Source of the DNA: DT-110 sp030148525
GTDB taxonomy: Bacteria; Bacteroidota; Bacteroidia; Chitinophagales; Saprospiraceae
Assembly (NCBI GenBank): GCA_965227445.1
Contig: OZ245751.1
Location: 2,294,001-2,358,000 of the forward strand
Direction: 5' to 3'
DNA: 64,000 nucleotides
Of the stretch, positions 35,096 to 44,496 are shown one piece after another (positions within the stretch are counted from its first letter, which is position 1; every line of letters starts with the position of its first letter). The position numbers and the translations under genes were made by a program. The notes below the pieces were generated by a model. The model did not search any database, was not told where the DNA came from, and was given only the letters and a program-made list of their open reading frames with translations.

Positions 35096-36073
35096 ATGCC
35101 CATCTTGTCCGCTTCTGATTATCGTCCGCACCCTTTGTTGCGTCACAGTCATAGCAATACCATTTTGTCGGCTCTGATCCGCAAGGTTTCGGATACGACC
35201 TACCAGCGGGAACGCATCGATACTCCCGATGGCGATTTCCTGGATCTGGATTGGTCCCGCACCGGAGGTGATCATCTCCTCATCGTTTGCCACGGGCTGG
35301 AGGGAAATGCAGGTCGCCCCTACGTGCGCGGACTCATCCGGGCGGCCAACGATCAGGGCTGGGATGGTCTAGGGCTCAACTTTAGGGGGTGTAGTGGTGA
35401 GGACAACAACCAACTTCGCACCTACCATATGGGTGAGACCGGTGATTTACACCTGGTAGTTGACCATGCCTTACGGCAAAAAAACTATAAATCGGTACAC
35501 TTGGCCGGATTTAGTCTGGGCGGCAATGTGGTCATGATGTACCTGAGCCGCGATGCTGATCAGGTACCCGATCGGGTGCACAGCGGTGTTGCCTATTCCG
35601 TACCCTGCGACATCCCTTCGGCCAATCAGGAAATTGTCCGCTGGCAGAATTCCGTCTATGTGTACCGCTTCATGCGAACCCTCAACCAAAAGGTGCAGGA
35701 AAAAGTGCGCCAATACCCCGAACAGTTTGCCGAACCATTGCCCAGGAGTAGTTCCTTCATGACCTTCGATGATTATTTTACCGCCCCGGTACACGGCTTT
35801 GAGGATGCCCTCGACTACTGGGAGTCGAGTAGTTGTCGGCCTTACCTGCCAATGCTACAACGCCCCGCCATGATGATCAATGCCCTCGACGATTCTTTCC
35901 TTAGCCCCGAATGCTACCCACGGGAGGAGGCTGCGGCCACCGACCACTTTTATTTAGCAATCCCCAAATGGGGCGGACACGTTGGTTTCCTTGATTTTGG
36001 TCGCCGCCACCTCTGGTCGGAAGTAAAGGGAATGGAGTTTATGACGAAACATGCTTCCCGACCATCGGTATAA
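35096..36073 (+). CDS. YheT-family alpha/beta hydrolase
   Basis: A 325-residue hydrolase, start ATG 35096 (TTG 35084 rejected). Family features: HPLLRHSHSNTILSAL at the N-end, LNFRGCSGE, nucleophile elbow AGFSLGGN, acid in LDDSFL and His in GGHVGF, forming Ser-Asp-His. ABHD1/3- and YheT-like enzymes are esterases or lipases of unclear physiological substrate. Last gene of the folP unit. Confidence 0.88.
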   Translation: MPILSASDYRPHPLLRHSHSNTILSALIRKVSDTTYQRERIDTPDGDFLDLDWSRTGGDHLLIVCHGLEGNAGRPYVRGLIRAANDQGWDGLGLNFRGCSGEDNNQLRTYHMGETGDLHLVVDHALRQKNYKSVHLAGFSLGGNVVMMYLSRDADQVPDRVHSGVAYSVPCDIPSANQEIVRWQNSVYVYRFMRTLNQKVQEKVRQYPEQFAEPLPRSSSFMTFDDYFTAPVHGFEDALDYWESSSCRPYLPMLQRPAMMINALDDSFLSPECYPREEAAATDHFYLAIPKWGGHVGFLDFGRRHLWSEVKGMEFMTKHASRPSV

Positions 36074-36149
36074 GAGCATGTTTGGTGAAATGACTCGGTC
36101 CCGGAGGATCACGCTCCATAAATATTCGTTAAAGGACCGTATTATTGCA

Positions 36150-36157
36150 TACTTTTG
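36150..36157 (+). promoter_or_regulatory. -7 box of tamB-like gene (TACTTTTG)
   Basis: Perfect TAnnTTTG match 22 bp before the ATG. No good TTTG at -33. Confidence 0.45.
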
Positions 36158-36179
36158 CCGCCCCCCTAGTTAATTGTAT

Positions 36180-39100
36180 ATGCAGTCAGAGGAGGACAAA
36201 AAAGCTGGTACTGAGACCGATCCATCGGAATCTGCACCTGGTGGTGCACTGCGTGGTCTGTGGAAATGGACCCAACGCATCCTTCTTGCCTTTTTTGGGC
36301 TGCTTATCGCCCTCTATCTCTTGTTTCAAATTCCGGCTATCCAGAACTGGTCGGTACAACAAATTACTCAGTCGCTCTCCAACCGCCTGGACACAGAGGT
36401 CTCCATCGACTATTTCCGGCTGGGGTTCTTCAATAAGCTGGCCCTGCAGGGAGTTTACATTGAAGACCTGAATCGCGATACACTGTTGGTTGCTGAAAAC
36501 CTGACTGCCAGTATTGACCTAAACCCCTTAACTGTCATTAGCAAGGGGCTGGTAATTAATCAACTCGATTTACAGCAAGCTCGCTTATACATTCGACGTG
36601 CACCAGACTCCCCGGAGGATAACCTAAAACTCCTTCTCAAACTATTGAGCAATAAACCCGAAAACTCCCAACGGGATGGCGGTTTCGATATGGACCTGTC
36701 GAGGCTCAATCTAGACCGGGTAGCCTTTATCAAACTGGATCGATACAAGGGACAAAAACTACAGATCGAGCTGGAGGAGGGCATGGTACAACTACAAACG
36801 CTGAGCATTCCCAATGCCCTGATCGATGCTGATTACGTTCGGCTGACGCGCCCCCGCATACTGATCGATGACTACGAGCGGTCACCCTTCTTTCCCGACT
36901 CTCTGCTGAATAAATCAGCTGATAGCTCCCAGTTGTCAGTAGCCATTGGCGAGTTGGATCTGCGTGAAGGAGTCTTTGAATTACACAACTACCGGAAAGA
37001 ACCAGTCAAATTAACTACAGACGACATCCTCAATTATCGGCATCTCGAGATATTTGACATTAATATGCGAATAAGGCGCTTTCGGTTTGTAGACGATATT
37101 TTCAGTGGGAATATTAATACCCTTACGGCAAAAGACAGCAGTGGTTTTGTCCTGGATCAATTCTCGGTTGACGATGCGACGGTGAGCCGGGATGGATTCC
37201 GGCTGAATGGCCTTTCCATTGAAACACCTTATTCCAATGTTGGGGACACCCTGGTTTTTCGTTACGATGGGTACCACTCGTTTCGCGACTTTGAGAATAG
37301 TGTTATCATGGAAGGGCGCTTCAATAATACTGATGTGATGCTGGGCGACATCATGACCTTCGCACCGGGCCTCTACGAGAATACCTTTTTCCGTAATAAT
37401 GAAAATAAAAACTTATTACTCGACGGAATTATTCGCGGTACCGTGAATAATCTGAGCGGACGCGATCTGAATGTCCAATTAGCCGATGGTACTGCGCTAC
37501 GTGGCCGGTTTAGTTCGCGGAACCTGGCGGTGAAAAACAGCGAATCCATGAACCTGCGCCTGGAAGATCTGCGCACCAATATGCAAACGCTGCGGGAACT
37601 TGTCCCGGATTTTAATCCACCCGACAATTTCAACCGTCTGGGGAACTTGCGATTCAATGGTTCTTTTGATGGATTCTTTGCTGACTTTGTAGCCTTCGGT
37701 TACCTGCGAACGGACATTGGCGAGGCGGAGATGGATATGCAGATGAACCTCTTCGAAGGCCGTGAGCGAGCCCAGTATCGCGGCACGCTTAACTTGCGGG
37801 ATTTCGATCTGGGCGTGTGGACCGGTGATCCCGAATTCGGTCAGATAACGTTCTCTTCGCAGGTATTGAATGGACGCGGTATCACCGGGAATACAGTGCG
37901 TGCCGACCTCCTGGCCAACGTGGATGTGCTGGAATACAAAGGCTATCGGTACGAGAATGCCAGCCTGTCTGGTCAGCTACAAACCCGCCAGTTCGACGGA
38001 AATTTTGCCATTCAGGACGATAATATCGACTTCACCTTTTCGGGCCAGGTGAACCTCGCCGAAGGTGTCCCGTACTTTAATTTTGAGGCCTCAGTGAATC
38101 GGCTCGATTTACAACAACTCAACCTGAGTGAAGATTACCTAATTCTTTCCGGAGATGTAGATCTCAACCTCCGCAATCAGCGAATTGCCGATTTGGCGGG
38201 CTCCATCGACGTTCGTCAATTCAACATACGTACTCCCGATACCCTCTACCAGGTTGAATACGCCAATCTGAATAGTTGGGTCGATAGTTCTGCCTTGAAA
38301 CACCTTACCATCGACTCCGATGTAGCCGTAGGTAACATGGAGGGACAATTCCGCCTGGATCGGATACCCGCTACCGTAGTTCAATTCCTGAACGCAACGT
38401 ATCCTGAGTTCTCTCGCGAATTGGGCATTGTTCAGCGAGATACCCTGGAAAAAACCGCTTTTTTCACTTATGAGATCAACATAGTGGATTCGAAGGGTCT
38501 CAATCGCCTGATCGACCACAAACTGGGGGATCTCCGGGATATTCATTTCTCCGGCAAGCTGGATGAACGCAACCAAAACTTACAGGCCACCCTGTCGGTG
38601 CCTTCTTTTCGGTACGACAATCTATTCTCCGAGGAGATTTTCTGGTCAATGGATAGTGAAGGTGCTGAGGGCGAGATCGATTTCTCAGTGGAAAAGATTC
38701 TTATTAACGACCGAACGGAATTTGCCCCCATCACCCTGATCAGCTTCCTGGATCGCGACAGCCTTATCTTTAGCCTCAATTATGACGATGCCGACCGAAC
38801 CGCCTTTTTGGGAAACCTGGAATTGGATGGGACCCTGTCGGTTGTTGACAGTAATTCTTTACAACTCCGCCTGGATAACAGCAAATTAGTTATCGTGGAA
38901 ACGCCCTGGCAAATTGACCAGAATAATGTCATTGCCTTTGTTAAGGATAGTGTGATCGTGAAGAATTTCGTAACCCGTTCCCGGGACCGGGTAGTGCGTT
39001 TAAGTAGTTTTGGACGACGTGGCCTGGAGATTCGGGCCGACAATCTCGACCTGTCGCAGATCAACGATATTATTCATTACGATCCTACCCGTTTTGCGGG

Positions 39101-41042
39101 TCATATCGATCTGACCGTTAAAACTCAGGATGTTTTTGACCTGCAAAACCTGGAAGCGTCGGCCCAATCCGATAGTCTATTCATCAACGGGGACGACTGG
39201 GGGTTGTTTCGGTTGGATGCCCGTGCGCCCGACCCCAAATCACCTCTATACACCTATGTGTCCATGACACAGGATGAGCGGCAATTGCTGTTGGAAGGGT
39301 TTTACAATCTGGATGCTACCGGTACGAGTATTTCCGGGCAAAAAGGGTATTTCGACGCGAGTCTGGACATTATGGGATATCCCCTGGCCATAGCCGAGTA
39401 CTTCATCGGTAATACTATTTCGGAAACGACGGGGACTTTCGATGCCGGTCTTCGTTTCTACGGGAGCCCGGAAAAGCCCAACGTAGTTGGAAATGTGGAC
39501 ATGGGGGCGGGGGGGCTCAATGTAAACTTCCTGAAAACCCGCTATTCCTGGCGGGGAGCCGACGTATCGGTAAATAATTACCTCTTTGATCTCACCGGAA
39601 CGGTCCTGTACGATAAATACGGACACGACGCTACCATTAGCGGTGGTATTCGCCACAATCAGCTAAAGGATTTCGGGTTTAATGCCCGTTTGACGACCGA
39701 CCGGTTTTTGGCCCTTGACACGAAGAAAGGAGATAACAACCTCTTCTATGGGCAGGCTATAGGAGACGGGGAAGTGTTGTTTACCGGCACCTTCAAGCAA
39801 CCAGATGTCTACGTAGAAGCTACGGTCAGTGACAGCACCAACATTGTCATCCCCGTAAGTCAGGAGCGCGAAGCTTCCGAGCTGAGCTTCCTGCGGTTCG
39901 TCGATAAAGATAAACCCGAAGAAGAGGAAGGGAGTCTGAGTTTTCGCGATAGGTTGCCCGATCTCAAAGGAGTCAGCCTGGAAATGGACCTCCAGGCAAC
40001 CGAAGAAGCCGAACTGCAAATTATATTCAATGAGCAGGCCGGCGACATCATCGAAGGGCAGGGTAGGGGTGCCTTGCGCATTTCCGTACCCCGCAGTGGT
40101 CCGTTTCAGATGTTCGGCACGTACACCATCGTTCAGGGAGACTATCTGTTTACACTATACAATCTGATTAACAAGAAATTCACCGTTCAGCGCGGAGGGA
40201 CTATTACCTGGACAGGAGATCCCTTTGAAGCCGAAATTGACCTGGTCGCTCGCTATACCGACCTGAATACCTCCGTAGCCAACTTCATTCAGGAATACCT
40301 CATCAGTGCCCCGGCCGATCTGCGCAACCAGGCCAGCAATTCGACGGATGTCGATTTAACCATGAACCTGGAGGGGCCGCTGTTGCAACCAGAGATCAAT
40401 TTCGATATCGCTTTTCCGAACCTGCGCCAGGAACTGCAATCCTACACGGAGACCAAACTTCGCGTATTGAAACAGGACCAGAATGAGCTCAATAAGCAGG
40501 TTTTTGGATTGATCGTGGCGGGACAATTCTTACCTTCGGAATTCGCCCTGCAAGGAACCGAAGTCATTTACAACACCGTGAGTGAGTTTGTCAGTAATCA
40601 ACTTTCCCTATTACTCACCGAATTATTTTCTGAATTTATTGGGGAGGGTGAGGTCATCTCGGGTATCGATTTCGACATTGCCTACAATCAATACCAACAA
40701 GTCGACCTGGGTGATGGTCAGAATTTCAACCGGGGTGATGAGTTGGAGGTCAGTCTTAAACAGGACTTCTTTAACGACCGTTTCTCTATCGAAGTCGGTG
40801 GTGCCTTTGGTGTAAATGGCAACGTACGTACAGCCAGTACCACCAGTGGTGCCTTTGTGGGTAACGACCTGGTCTTTACTTACATCCTCAATCAGGATCG
40901 CAGCCTTAAACTACAGGTATACCAACGCCTTGAACCAGATATCGCCGGTCGCAAGCTACAGATCGGCACGGGCCTTAGTTTCCAGAAAGAATTCAACTCC
41001 TTTGGGGAGTTTCTGCGCGGTGCTAAGAATGCGGGCAAGTAG
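36180..41042 (+). CDS. TamB-like translocation/assembly protein
   Basis: A 1620-residue inner-membrane-anchored, periplasm-spanning protein; ATG 36180 preferred over TTG 36174. One N-terminal helix (~36-58), followed by AsmA-like start (WSVQQITQSLSNRLDTEVSI) and a very long beta-helical region of DUF490/TamB type. The C-terminal TamB domain (~1200-1560) contains FGTYTIVQGDYLFTLYNL and FGLIVAGQFLPSE, characteristic of the family. TamB-like proteins bridge the periplasm and are linked to outer-membrane protein insertion and lipid transport. No TamA is adjacent. Single-gene unit. Confidence 0.92.
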   Translation: MQSEEDKKAGTETDPSESAPGGALRGLWKWTQRILLAFFGLLIALYLLFQIPAIQNWSVQQITQSLSNRLDTEVSIDYFRLGFFNKLALQGVYIEDLNRDTLLVAENLTASIDLNPLTVISKGLVINQLDLQQARLYIRRAPDSPEDNLKLLLKLLSNKPENSQRDGGFDMDLSRLNLDRVAFIKLDRYKGQKLQIELEEGMVQLQTLSIPNALIDADYVRLTRPRILIDDYERSPFFPDSLLNKSADSSQLSVAIGELDLREGVFELHNYRKEPVKLTTDDILNYRHLEIFDINMRIRRFRFVDDIFSGNINTLTAKDSSGFVLDQFSVDDATVSRDGFRLNGLSIETPYSNVGDTLVFRYDGYHSFRDFENSVIMEGRFNNTDVMLGDIMTFAPGLYENTFFRNNENKNLLLDGIIRGTVNNLSGRDLNVQLADGTALRGRFSSRNLAVKNSESMNLRLEDLRTNMQTLRELVPDFNPPDNFNRLGNLRFNGSFDGFFADFVAFGYLRTDIGEAEMDMQMNLFEGRERAQYRGTLNLRDFDLGVWTGDPEFGQITFSSQVLNGRGITGNTVRADLLANVDVLEYKGYRYENASLSGQLQTRQFDGNFAIQDDNIDFTFSGQVNLAEGVPYFNFEASVNRLDLQQLNLSEDYLILSGDVDLNLRNQRIADLAGSIDVRQFNIRTPDTLYQVEYANLNSWVDSSALKHLTIDSDVAVGNMEGQFRLDRIPATVVQFLNATYPEFSRELGIVQRDTLEKTAFFTYEINIVDSKGLNRLIDHKLGDLRDIHFSGKLDERNQNLQATLSVPSFRYDNLFSEEIFWSMDSEGAEGEIDFSVEKILINDRTEFAPITLISFLDRDSLIFSLNYDDADRTAFLGNLELDGTLSVVDSNSLQLRLDNSKLVIVETPWQIDQNNVIAFVKDSVIVKNFVTRSRDRVVRLSSFGRRGLEIRADNLDLSQINDIIHYDPTRFAGHIDLTVKTQDVFDLQNLEASAQSDSLFINGDDWGLFRLDARAPDPKSPLYTYVSMTQDERQLLLEGFYNLDATGTSISGQKGYFDASLDIMGYPLAIAEYFIGNTISETTGTFDAGLRFYGSPEKPNVVGNVDMGAGGLNVNFLKTRYSWRGADVSVNNYLFDLTGTVLYDKYGHDATISGGIRHNQLKDFGFNARLTTDRFLALDTKKGDNNLFYGQAIGDGEVLFTGTFKQPDVYVEATVSDSTNIVIPVSQEREASELSFLRFVDKDKPEEEEGSLSFRDRLPDLKGVSLEMDLQATEEAELQIIFNEQAGDIIEGQGRGALRISVPRSGPFQMFGTYTIVQGDYLFTLYNLINKKFTVQRGGTITWTGDPFEAEIDLVARYTDLNTSVANFIQEYLISAPADLRNQASNSTDVDLTMNLEGPLLQPEINFDIAFPNLRQELQSYTETKLRVLKQDQNELNKQVFGLIVAGQFLPSEFALQGTEVIYNTVSEFVSNQLSLLLTELFSEFIGEGEVISGIDFDIAYNQYQQVDLGDGQNFNRGDELEVSLKQDFFNDRFSIEVGGAFGVNGNVRTASTTSGAFVGNDLVFTYILNQDRSLKLQVYQRLEPDIAGRKLQIGTGLSFQKEFNSFGEFLRGAKNAGK

Positions 41043-41091
41043 TCTTGAATAAGCATGGGGTAGGCAGCGATAGGGGAAAGTACACCATTTT

Positions 41092-41132
41092 TTAAAGGGG
41101 CCGCACCTTGTTCCAAGGTACAACCCCTTTAA
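41092..41132. terminator. Hairpin between convergent genes
   Basis: TTAAAGGGG/CCCCTTTAA outer stem and ACCTTG/CAAGGT inner stem with loop TTC. No T-run follows on either strand, so termination is only suggested by its place between convergent genes. Confidence 0.4.
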
Positions 41133-41150
41133 GGCACCCCTTAAGATCCA

Positions 41151-41615
41151 TTAGTACTTCACCGTGGAAGTGTCGATGGGTACGTCTTCGACCTCAATAT
41201 TGTAGTATTCGAGTAATTCTCGTGGTATGTGCCGAGCTTCGTCGGGGAACTTAAGCAATGTCAATAGAGTATCCCTCTTTGTGGTGGCTTTAGAAAGTGC
41301 TGCATCCATTTTCCTGGCCCTGGCAGCATCTGCCTCATTGGCATCGCGAATGGCCTTATCTATTTTTGCATGATTTTCAGCCCACCATTTAAGTTTGATT
41401 CGCATCTCTTTCTCAATTTGTTCTTTTGAAAACTCACCGTTCAGGGCTGCCGGGTCAATTTCAAAAAGATCAACCGTGGCCGGCACCTCATATTCAGCCT
41501 TCAACTCAATAAATTTATCTCGGATCCAATCCTCTTGACTAGGTTCGTCCCTCAATTCCTTACATGAAGTACATATTATCAGCAAGAGACACAGGCAATA
41601 CAAATAATTTTTCAT
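41151..41615 (-). CDS. Small lipoprotein, unknown
   Basis: A 154-residue protein with lipoprotein signal (LLIICTSC, Cys18). The rest is charged and helical (WWAENHAKIDKAIRDANEADAARARK), with no family recognised. The gene is 28 bp downstream of the next minus-strand secreted protein, so they may be co-transcribed. No function is proposed. Confidence 0.65.
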   Translation of the reverse strand: MKNYLYCLCLLLIICTSCKELRDEPSQEDWIRDKFIELKAEYEVPATVDLFEIDPAALNGEFSKEQIEKEMRIKLKWWAENHAKIDKAIRDANEADAARARKMDAALSKATTKRDTLLTLLKFPDEARHIPRELLEYYNIEVEDVPIDTSTVKY

Positions 41616-41643
41616 TTGAATCGTTTTAGGTTTAGGTAATTCG

Positions 41644-42255
41644 TTAGTCTTCTACCAGGAAACAACGTTTGTCCAGGTAAAAGTAATGGGAGGAAATGTG
41701 CCGATTCCAACGGTCACCAAGGGTAAGCATTCCAAATGTTATGTCTGTAAAAATGGAAGATGCATTCATGTTTAGTTCGAGTCGGACTAAAAAACTTGCT
41801 TTAATTAACATGTTTTTTTTACCGTATGGTTCTGTGTGGTATATCTTGGAATCCTCTCCAAGAATGTTTATTGATGTACATGATACGCTATACGACAGCG
41901 AGCCGTGACGTCGGAAATCGAAATTGAGCTGCTGGGATTTCAAAAAAACAGAAGCATCTAAATTTCCGTACTTCTCTGATCCTGACACCCGGCCCCATAG
42001 CCGACAGGTTATTGGTAACTGATGTGCTGACCCCAGTTCTCTATTGTCAACACATGTATAATCACCAAGACTACCAGATCCACTTTCTTCTCCCGAAAAA
42101 CTCGGATCGTCACTACAGGTTATGTAGAGTAATTCCCGATCCACCACTACGCCATTGCGACGGGTCACTAAGTAGGTAGCTATGCATTCTGCAAATGCTG
42201 ATTGCAAGATGAACACGAAACAGACCGTGCATATCCAAGATATTGGTTTATTCAT
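41644..42255 (-). CDS. Secreted Cys-containing protein, unknown
   Basis: A 203-residue protein with a signal peptide (CTVCFVFILQSAFAE) and nine or so Cys after it, suggesting disulfides. Beta-rich, no recognised domain, no T9SS tail. Its DNA looks more AT-rich than the neighbours, which with the small unknown lipoprotein hints at an accessory pair. No function is proposed. Confidence 0.6.
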   Translation of the reverse strand: MNKPISWICTVCFVFILQSAFAECIATYLVTRRNGVVVDRELLYITCSDDPSFSGEESGSGSLGDYTCVDNRELGSAHQLPITCRLWGRVSGSEKYGNLDASVFLKSQQLNFDFRRHGSLSYSVSCTSINILGEDSKIYHTEPYGKKNMLIKASFLVRLELNMNASSIFTDITFGMLTLGDRWNRHISSHYFYLDKRCFLVED

Positions 42256-42544
42256 TATAAGCGATTTGAATGAGATAAATGGTTACCCCCGGGTTGTCCG
42301 GGAAATCCTCATTCCTTGATCGCAAAGCATTTGGCAGGGAACCTGCAAAACGCAGCAGGGCGGGCTATCTTTCGAAAAGACAACTGTATATTACTTTGTT
42401 TTTGAACATAAGGCAAGCCGCCGTCGCACTTTAACCTAACTCCACAGATAGGAGAGTGGGGGAATGGAGAATTGGGGAAAGAGACGCGATTTATCGCGTC
42501 TGCCTACCTTAGCCCTGAGGGCCACCAGCTTACACAAACAAAAA
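42256..42544. other. Intergenic region with a short palindrome
   Basis: No ORF. Contains a perfect 9-bp stem AGACGCGAT/ATCGCGTCT (42482-42490 / 42493-42501); a GACGCGATAAATCG string recurs near 22675. Confidence 0.5.
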
Positions 42545-42572
42545 GAACCCCGCTGGCAAGCCAGTGGGGTTC
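42545..42572 (-). terminator. Terminator-like hairpin
   Basis: GAACCCC-CTGG/CCAG-GGGGTTC stem; on the minus strand it is followed by TTTTTGTTTG. It lies ~390 bp beyond the nearest minus-strand stop, so its transcript is unclear. The ~300 bp to the next hairpin show no convincing gene. Confidence 0.6.
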
Positions 42573-42879
42573 GTGCAAAAGTGGATGGATAATGTTACGG
42601 GATTATAATTGCATCGGGGGGCGTATGAAACAATGAAGAACTTTCCTTTATAAAGCGTTTAGAACAAGGGTTGCCCGTATGGACAATGACCAATTATGAT
42701 GAGCACTAAGGTGCTGATATACAAACTTATGGTACTGTAAAATCGGTGTGGTGAGAACAAACTGCGTGGTAAGAAACGCTGGAAAAGTAAATTGTCGTTT
42801 GACAGTTTAAATATACGAAAAAAGTTACTATGGGTTACGGGTATTTTATCTGAAAAAATAATTTTTATTTCATAAATGC

Positions 42880-42921
42880 AAAAACGTCTTATTTGCACAT
42901 AATTACAAATAAGACGTTTTT
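42880..42921. terminator. Strong bidirectional terminator
   Basis: Perfect 16-bp stem with A-run and T-run ends: AAAAACGTCTTATTTG (42880-42895) and its complement (42906-42921), 10-base loop. It is 43 bp after the stop of the DUF4097-like gene and ends the sigma-factor operon on the minus strand. Confidence 0.9.
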
Positions 42922-42964
42922 ATATGTATTTAGTGTTTTTCAACAATACCGCCTGAGTGGATGT

Positions 42965-43873
42965 CTAGTTCTTGGTTAAGTGAATATTCCCGAAGGTGAT
43001 TTTGACACTAATGTTGGGGTAAAACTCACTGCTGGGCTTAAATCGTACCCGCTGTAAACCCGTTTCGGGCTCCTCCAACACAAAAGGACCCTGACCGGGA
43101 TACTCGATCCTGCCGTTTTTGGCACTCAACTCGTAACTGAAGGCCTGCAAGTTCACATTGTGCAGGTATACTTCTGATTTATCGGCCTCCAGTTTCAAGT
43201 CTAGCAAGCCCTCCGAAGCAAAAAGGTCAATTACTCCGTATTTGGCATTGATATCGTAACTGCCACGCATTTCGCGCAGCAAAATATCTGATCGATTAGC
43301 CATAATGCTGATGTTCCCGTCCAGACGTTCGCCAACAATATCACCGTAGCGTGTCTGCAGATCGATCATGCCTGCTACATTCGTTAACCCGATTTTACTG
43401 AACTGGCTATTCACGCGCAGTGATTTGGTGAGGGAACTGGCTTCCACCAGGCCGTAGGTGTTCTTTGTATAAACGGGACAATTCGGTGGCACTTGAATGC
43501 GGTAAATAGCACGTATCTGGGACTCCGGTTTGGGGGCGCTTTCCGGTACCTTCAGGTAGTTTCGCAGATATATCTTATTCTTAACCCTGCGCACCAGGTA
43601 CTGCATATGGTCCAAATCCCTGCGGGCAACGGCTTCGTCCGGATGCCGCGCAATTAACTCTAATTGTACCACAATTCCGGGTCCCTCCGACGCCTCAATG
43701 TATACTTCAGCCCGTTCACCCTCAATATTTAGTTCATAACCTTCGTCAAAGCCAAAGGTCTTATCGATCTGCTTGGTGACAACCTGAACGGTTTCCTGCC
43801 CCAAAACAGGTGGTATGCCCCAACCTATCAGAGTGACAATCCCGATCGATGAAATAAACCTTCCAAAAGTCAT
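42965..43873 (-). CDS. DUF4097/DUF2807-like secreted beta-helix protein
   Basis: A 302-residue protein with signal peptide (IGWGIPPVLGQE). The body is a run of short parallel-beta-type repeats (LRVNSQFSKIGLTNVAGMID, then TRYGDIVGERLDGNISIMAN and YDINAKYGVIDLF), characteristic of DUF4097/DUF2807 'adhesin-like' proteins. It is the last gene of a sigma / anti-sigma-like operon, 2 bp after the latter, and so is a likely envelope-side output or sensor of that regulator. The exact ligand is unknown. Confidence 0.78.
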   Translation of the reverse strand: MTFGRFISSIGIVTLIGWGIPPVLGQETVQVVTKQIDKTFGFDEGYELNIEGERAEVYIEASEGPGIVVQLELIARHPDEAVARRDLDHMQYLVRRVKNKIYLRNYLKVPESAPKPESQIRAIYRIQVPPNCPVYTKNTYGLVEASSLTKSLRVNSQFSKIGLTNVAGMIDLQTRYGDIVGERLDGNISIMANRSDILLREMRGSYDINAKYGVIDLFASEGLLDLKLEADKSEVYLHNVNLQAFSYELSAKNGRIEYPGQGPFVLEEPETGLQRVRFKPSSEFYPNISVKITFGNIHLTKN

Positions 43874-43875
43874 AT

Positions 43876-44496
43876 TTAAATCTGTTGTGCCATCCGTTTT
43901 AAAATCTTGGCTCGTTCCCGTTCGATATCAGCTAATTGATTGATCATTTGCGCATCGCGTCCGTAGCGGTCCATGGCAGCTTTCAGGTCCCGACGATCCT
44001 GGCTGAGTTCCTGGTATTCCTCCAGCCAGTTCCGCTCACTGCGATCGGGAAAGCTATTCAGGTAATTCTGATACAATTGTACCACCTCCGCCACTGCTAC
44101 CTCCTCGGTATCCCAGTCGGACACCAAAAGGGTAGGGTCTGCCATCTCCTGGTCCACGGAAACCGTTATCGGCAGTGCGGAAGAAGTTGATCGCCACTGG
44201 TAAATCCCCACCGCCATTATCAGTATAAGCAGCGAAGCGGCTACCTGCACCGAGGGACGTCGCCATAAGGGTCGATGCAAGGCTCCTGGCTTTTCCAAAT
44301 CACTGGCTATGGAGTTCCAAAGGTGATCCGGGGCAGGGTGCACTGGTAATTCCCGGGCCGCTTTCGACATCTGATCGAATTGGTCAGCTTCCGCTAAATG
44401 CTGTTCAATATCAACCCACAGGCCTTCCGGTGCACTGTGCACCGGAAGGGAGCGAATGGCAGCCTCGAGAGTAGCTTTGTTTTTCTCCGTTTCCAT
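43876..44496 (-). CDS. Anti-sigma-factor-like membrane protein
   Basis: A 206-residue protein, start ATG 44496, which overlaps the sigma gene's stop as TAATG; the longer frame to 44703 is a shadow of that gene. One membrane helix (~79-98, VQVAASLLILIMAVGIYQW). Its cytoplasmic part contains the same 20-residue motif twice, residues 15-34 and 48-67: R-x-LPVH-x-AP-x2-LW-x2-I-x3-L. No zinc-binding HxxxCxxC is seen, so it is not a ZAS-type anti-sigma. The C-terminal periplasmic part is helical (YLNSFPDRSERNWLEEYQEL). It probably holds the sigma factor at the membrane (inference from position and topology). Confidence 0.75.
   Translation of the reverse strand: METEKNKATLEAAIRSLPVHSAPEGLWVDIEQHLAEADQFDQMSKAARELPVHPAPDHLWNSIASDLEKPGALHRPLWRRPSVQVAASLLILIMAVGIYQWRSTSSALPITVSVDQEMADPTLLVSDWDTEEVAVAEVVQLYQNYLNSFPDRSERNWLEEYQELSQDRRDLKAAMDRYGRDAQMINQLADIERERAKILKRMAQQI

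Noticed and set aside
42659..42898. 79-residue minus-strand ORF downstream of the sigma operon
   Set aside because: It lies in AT-rich DNA overlapping the terminator stem and has no coding character.
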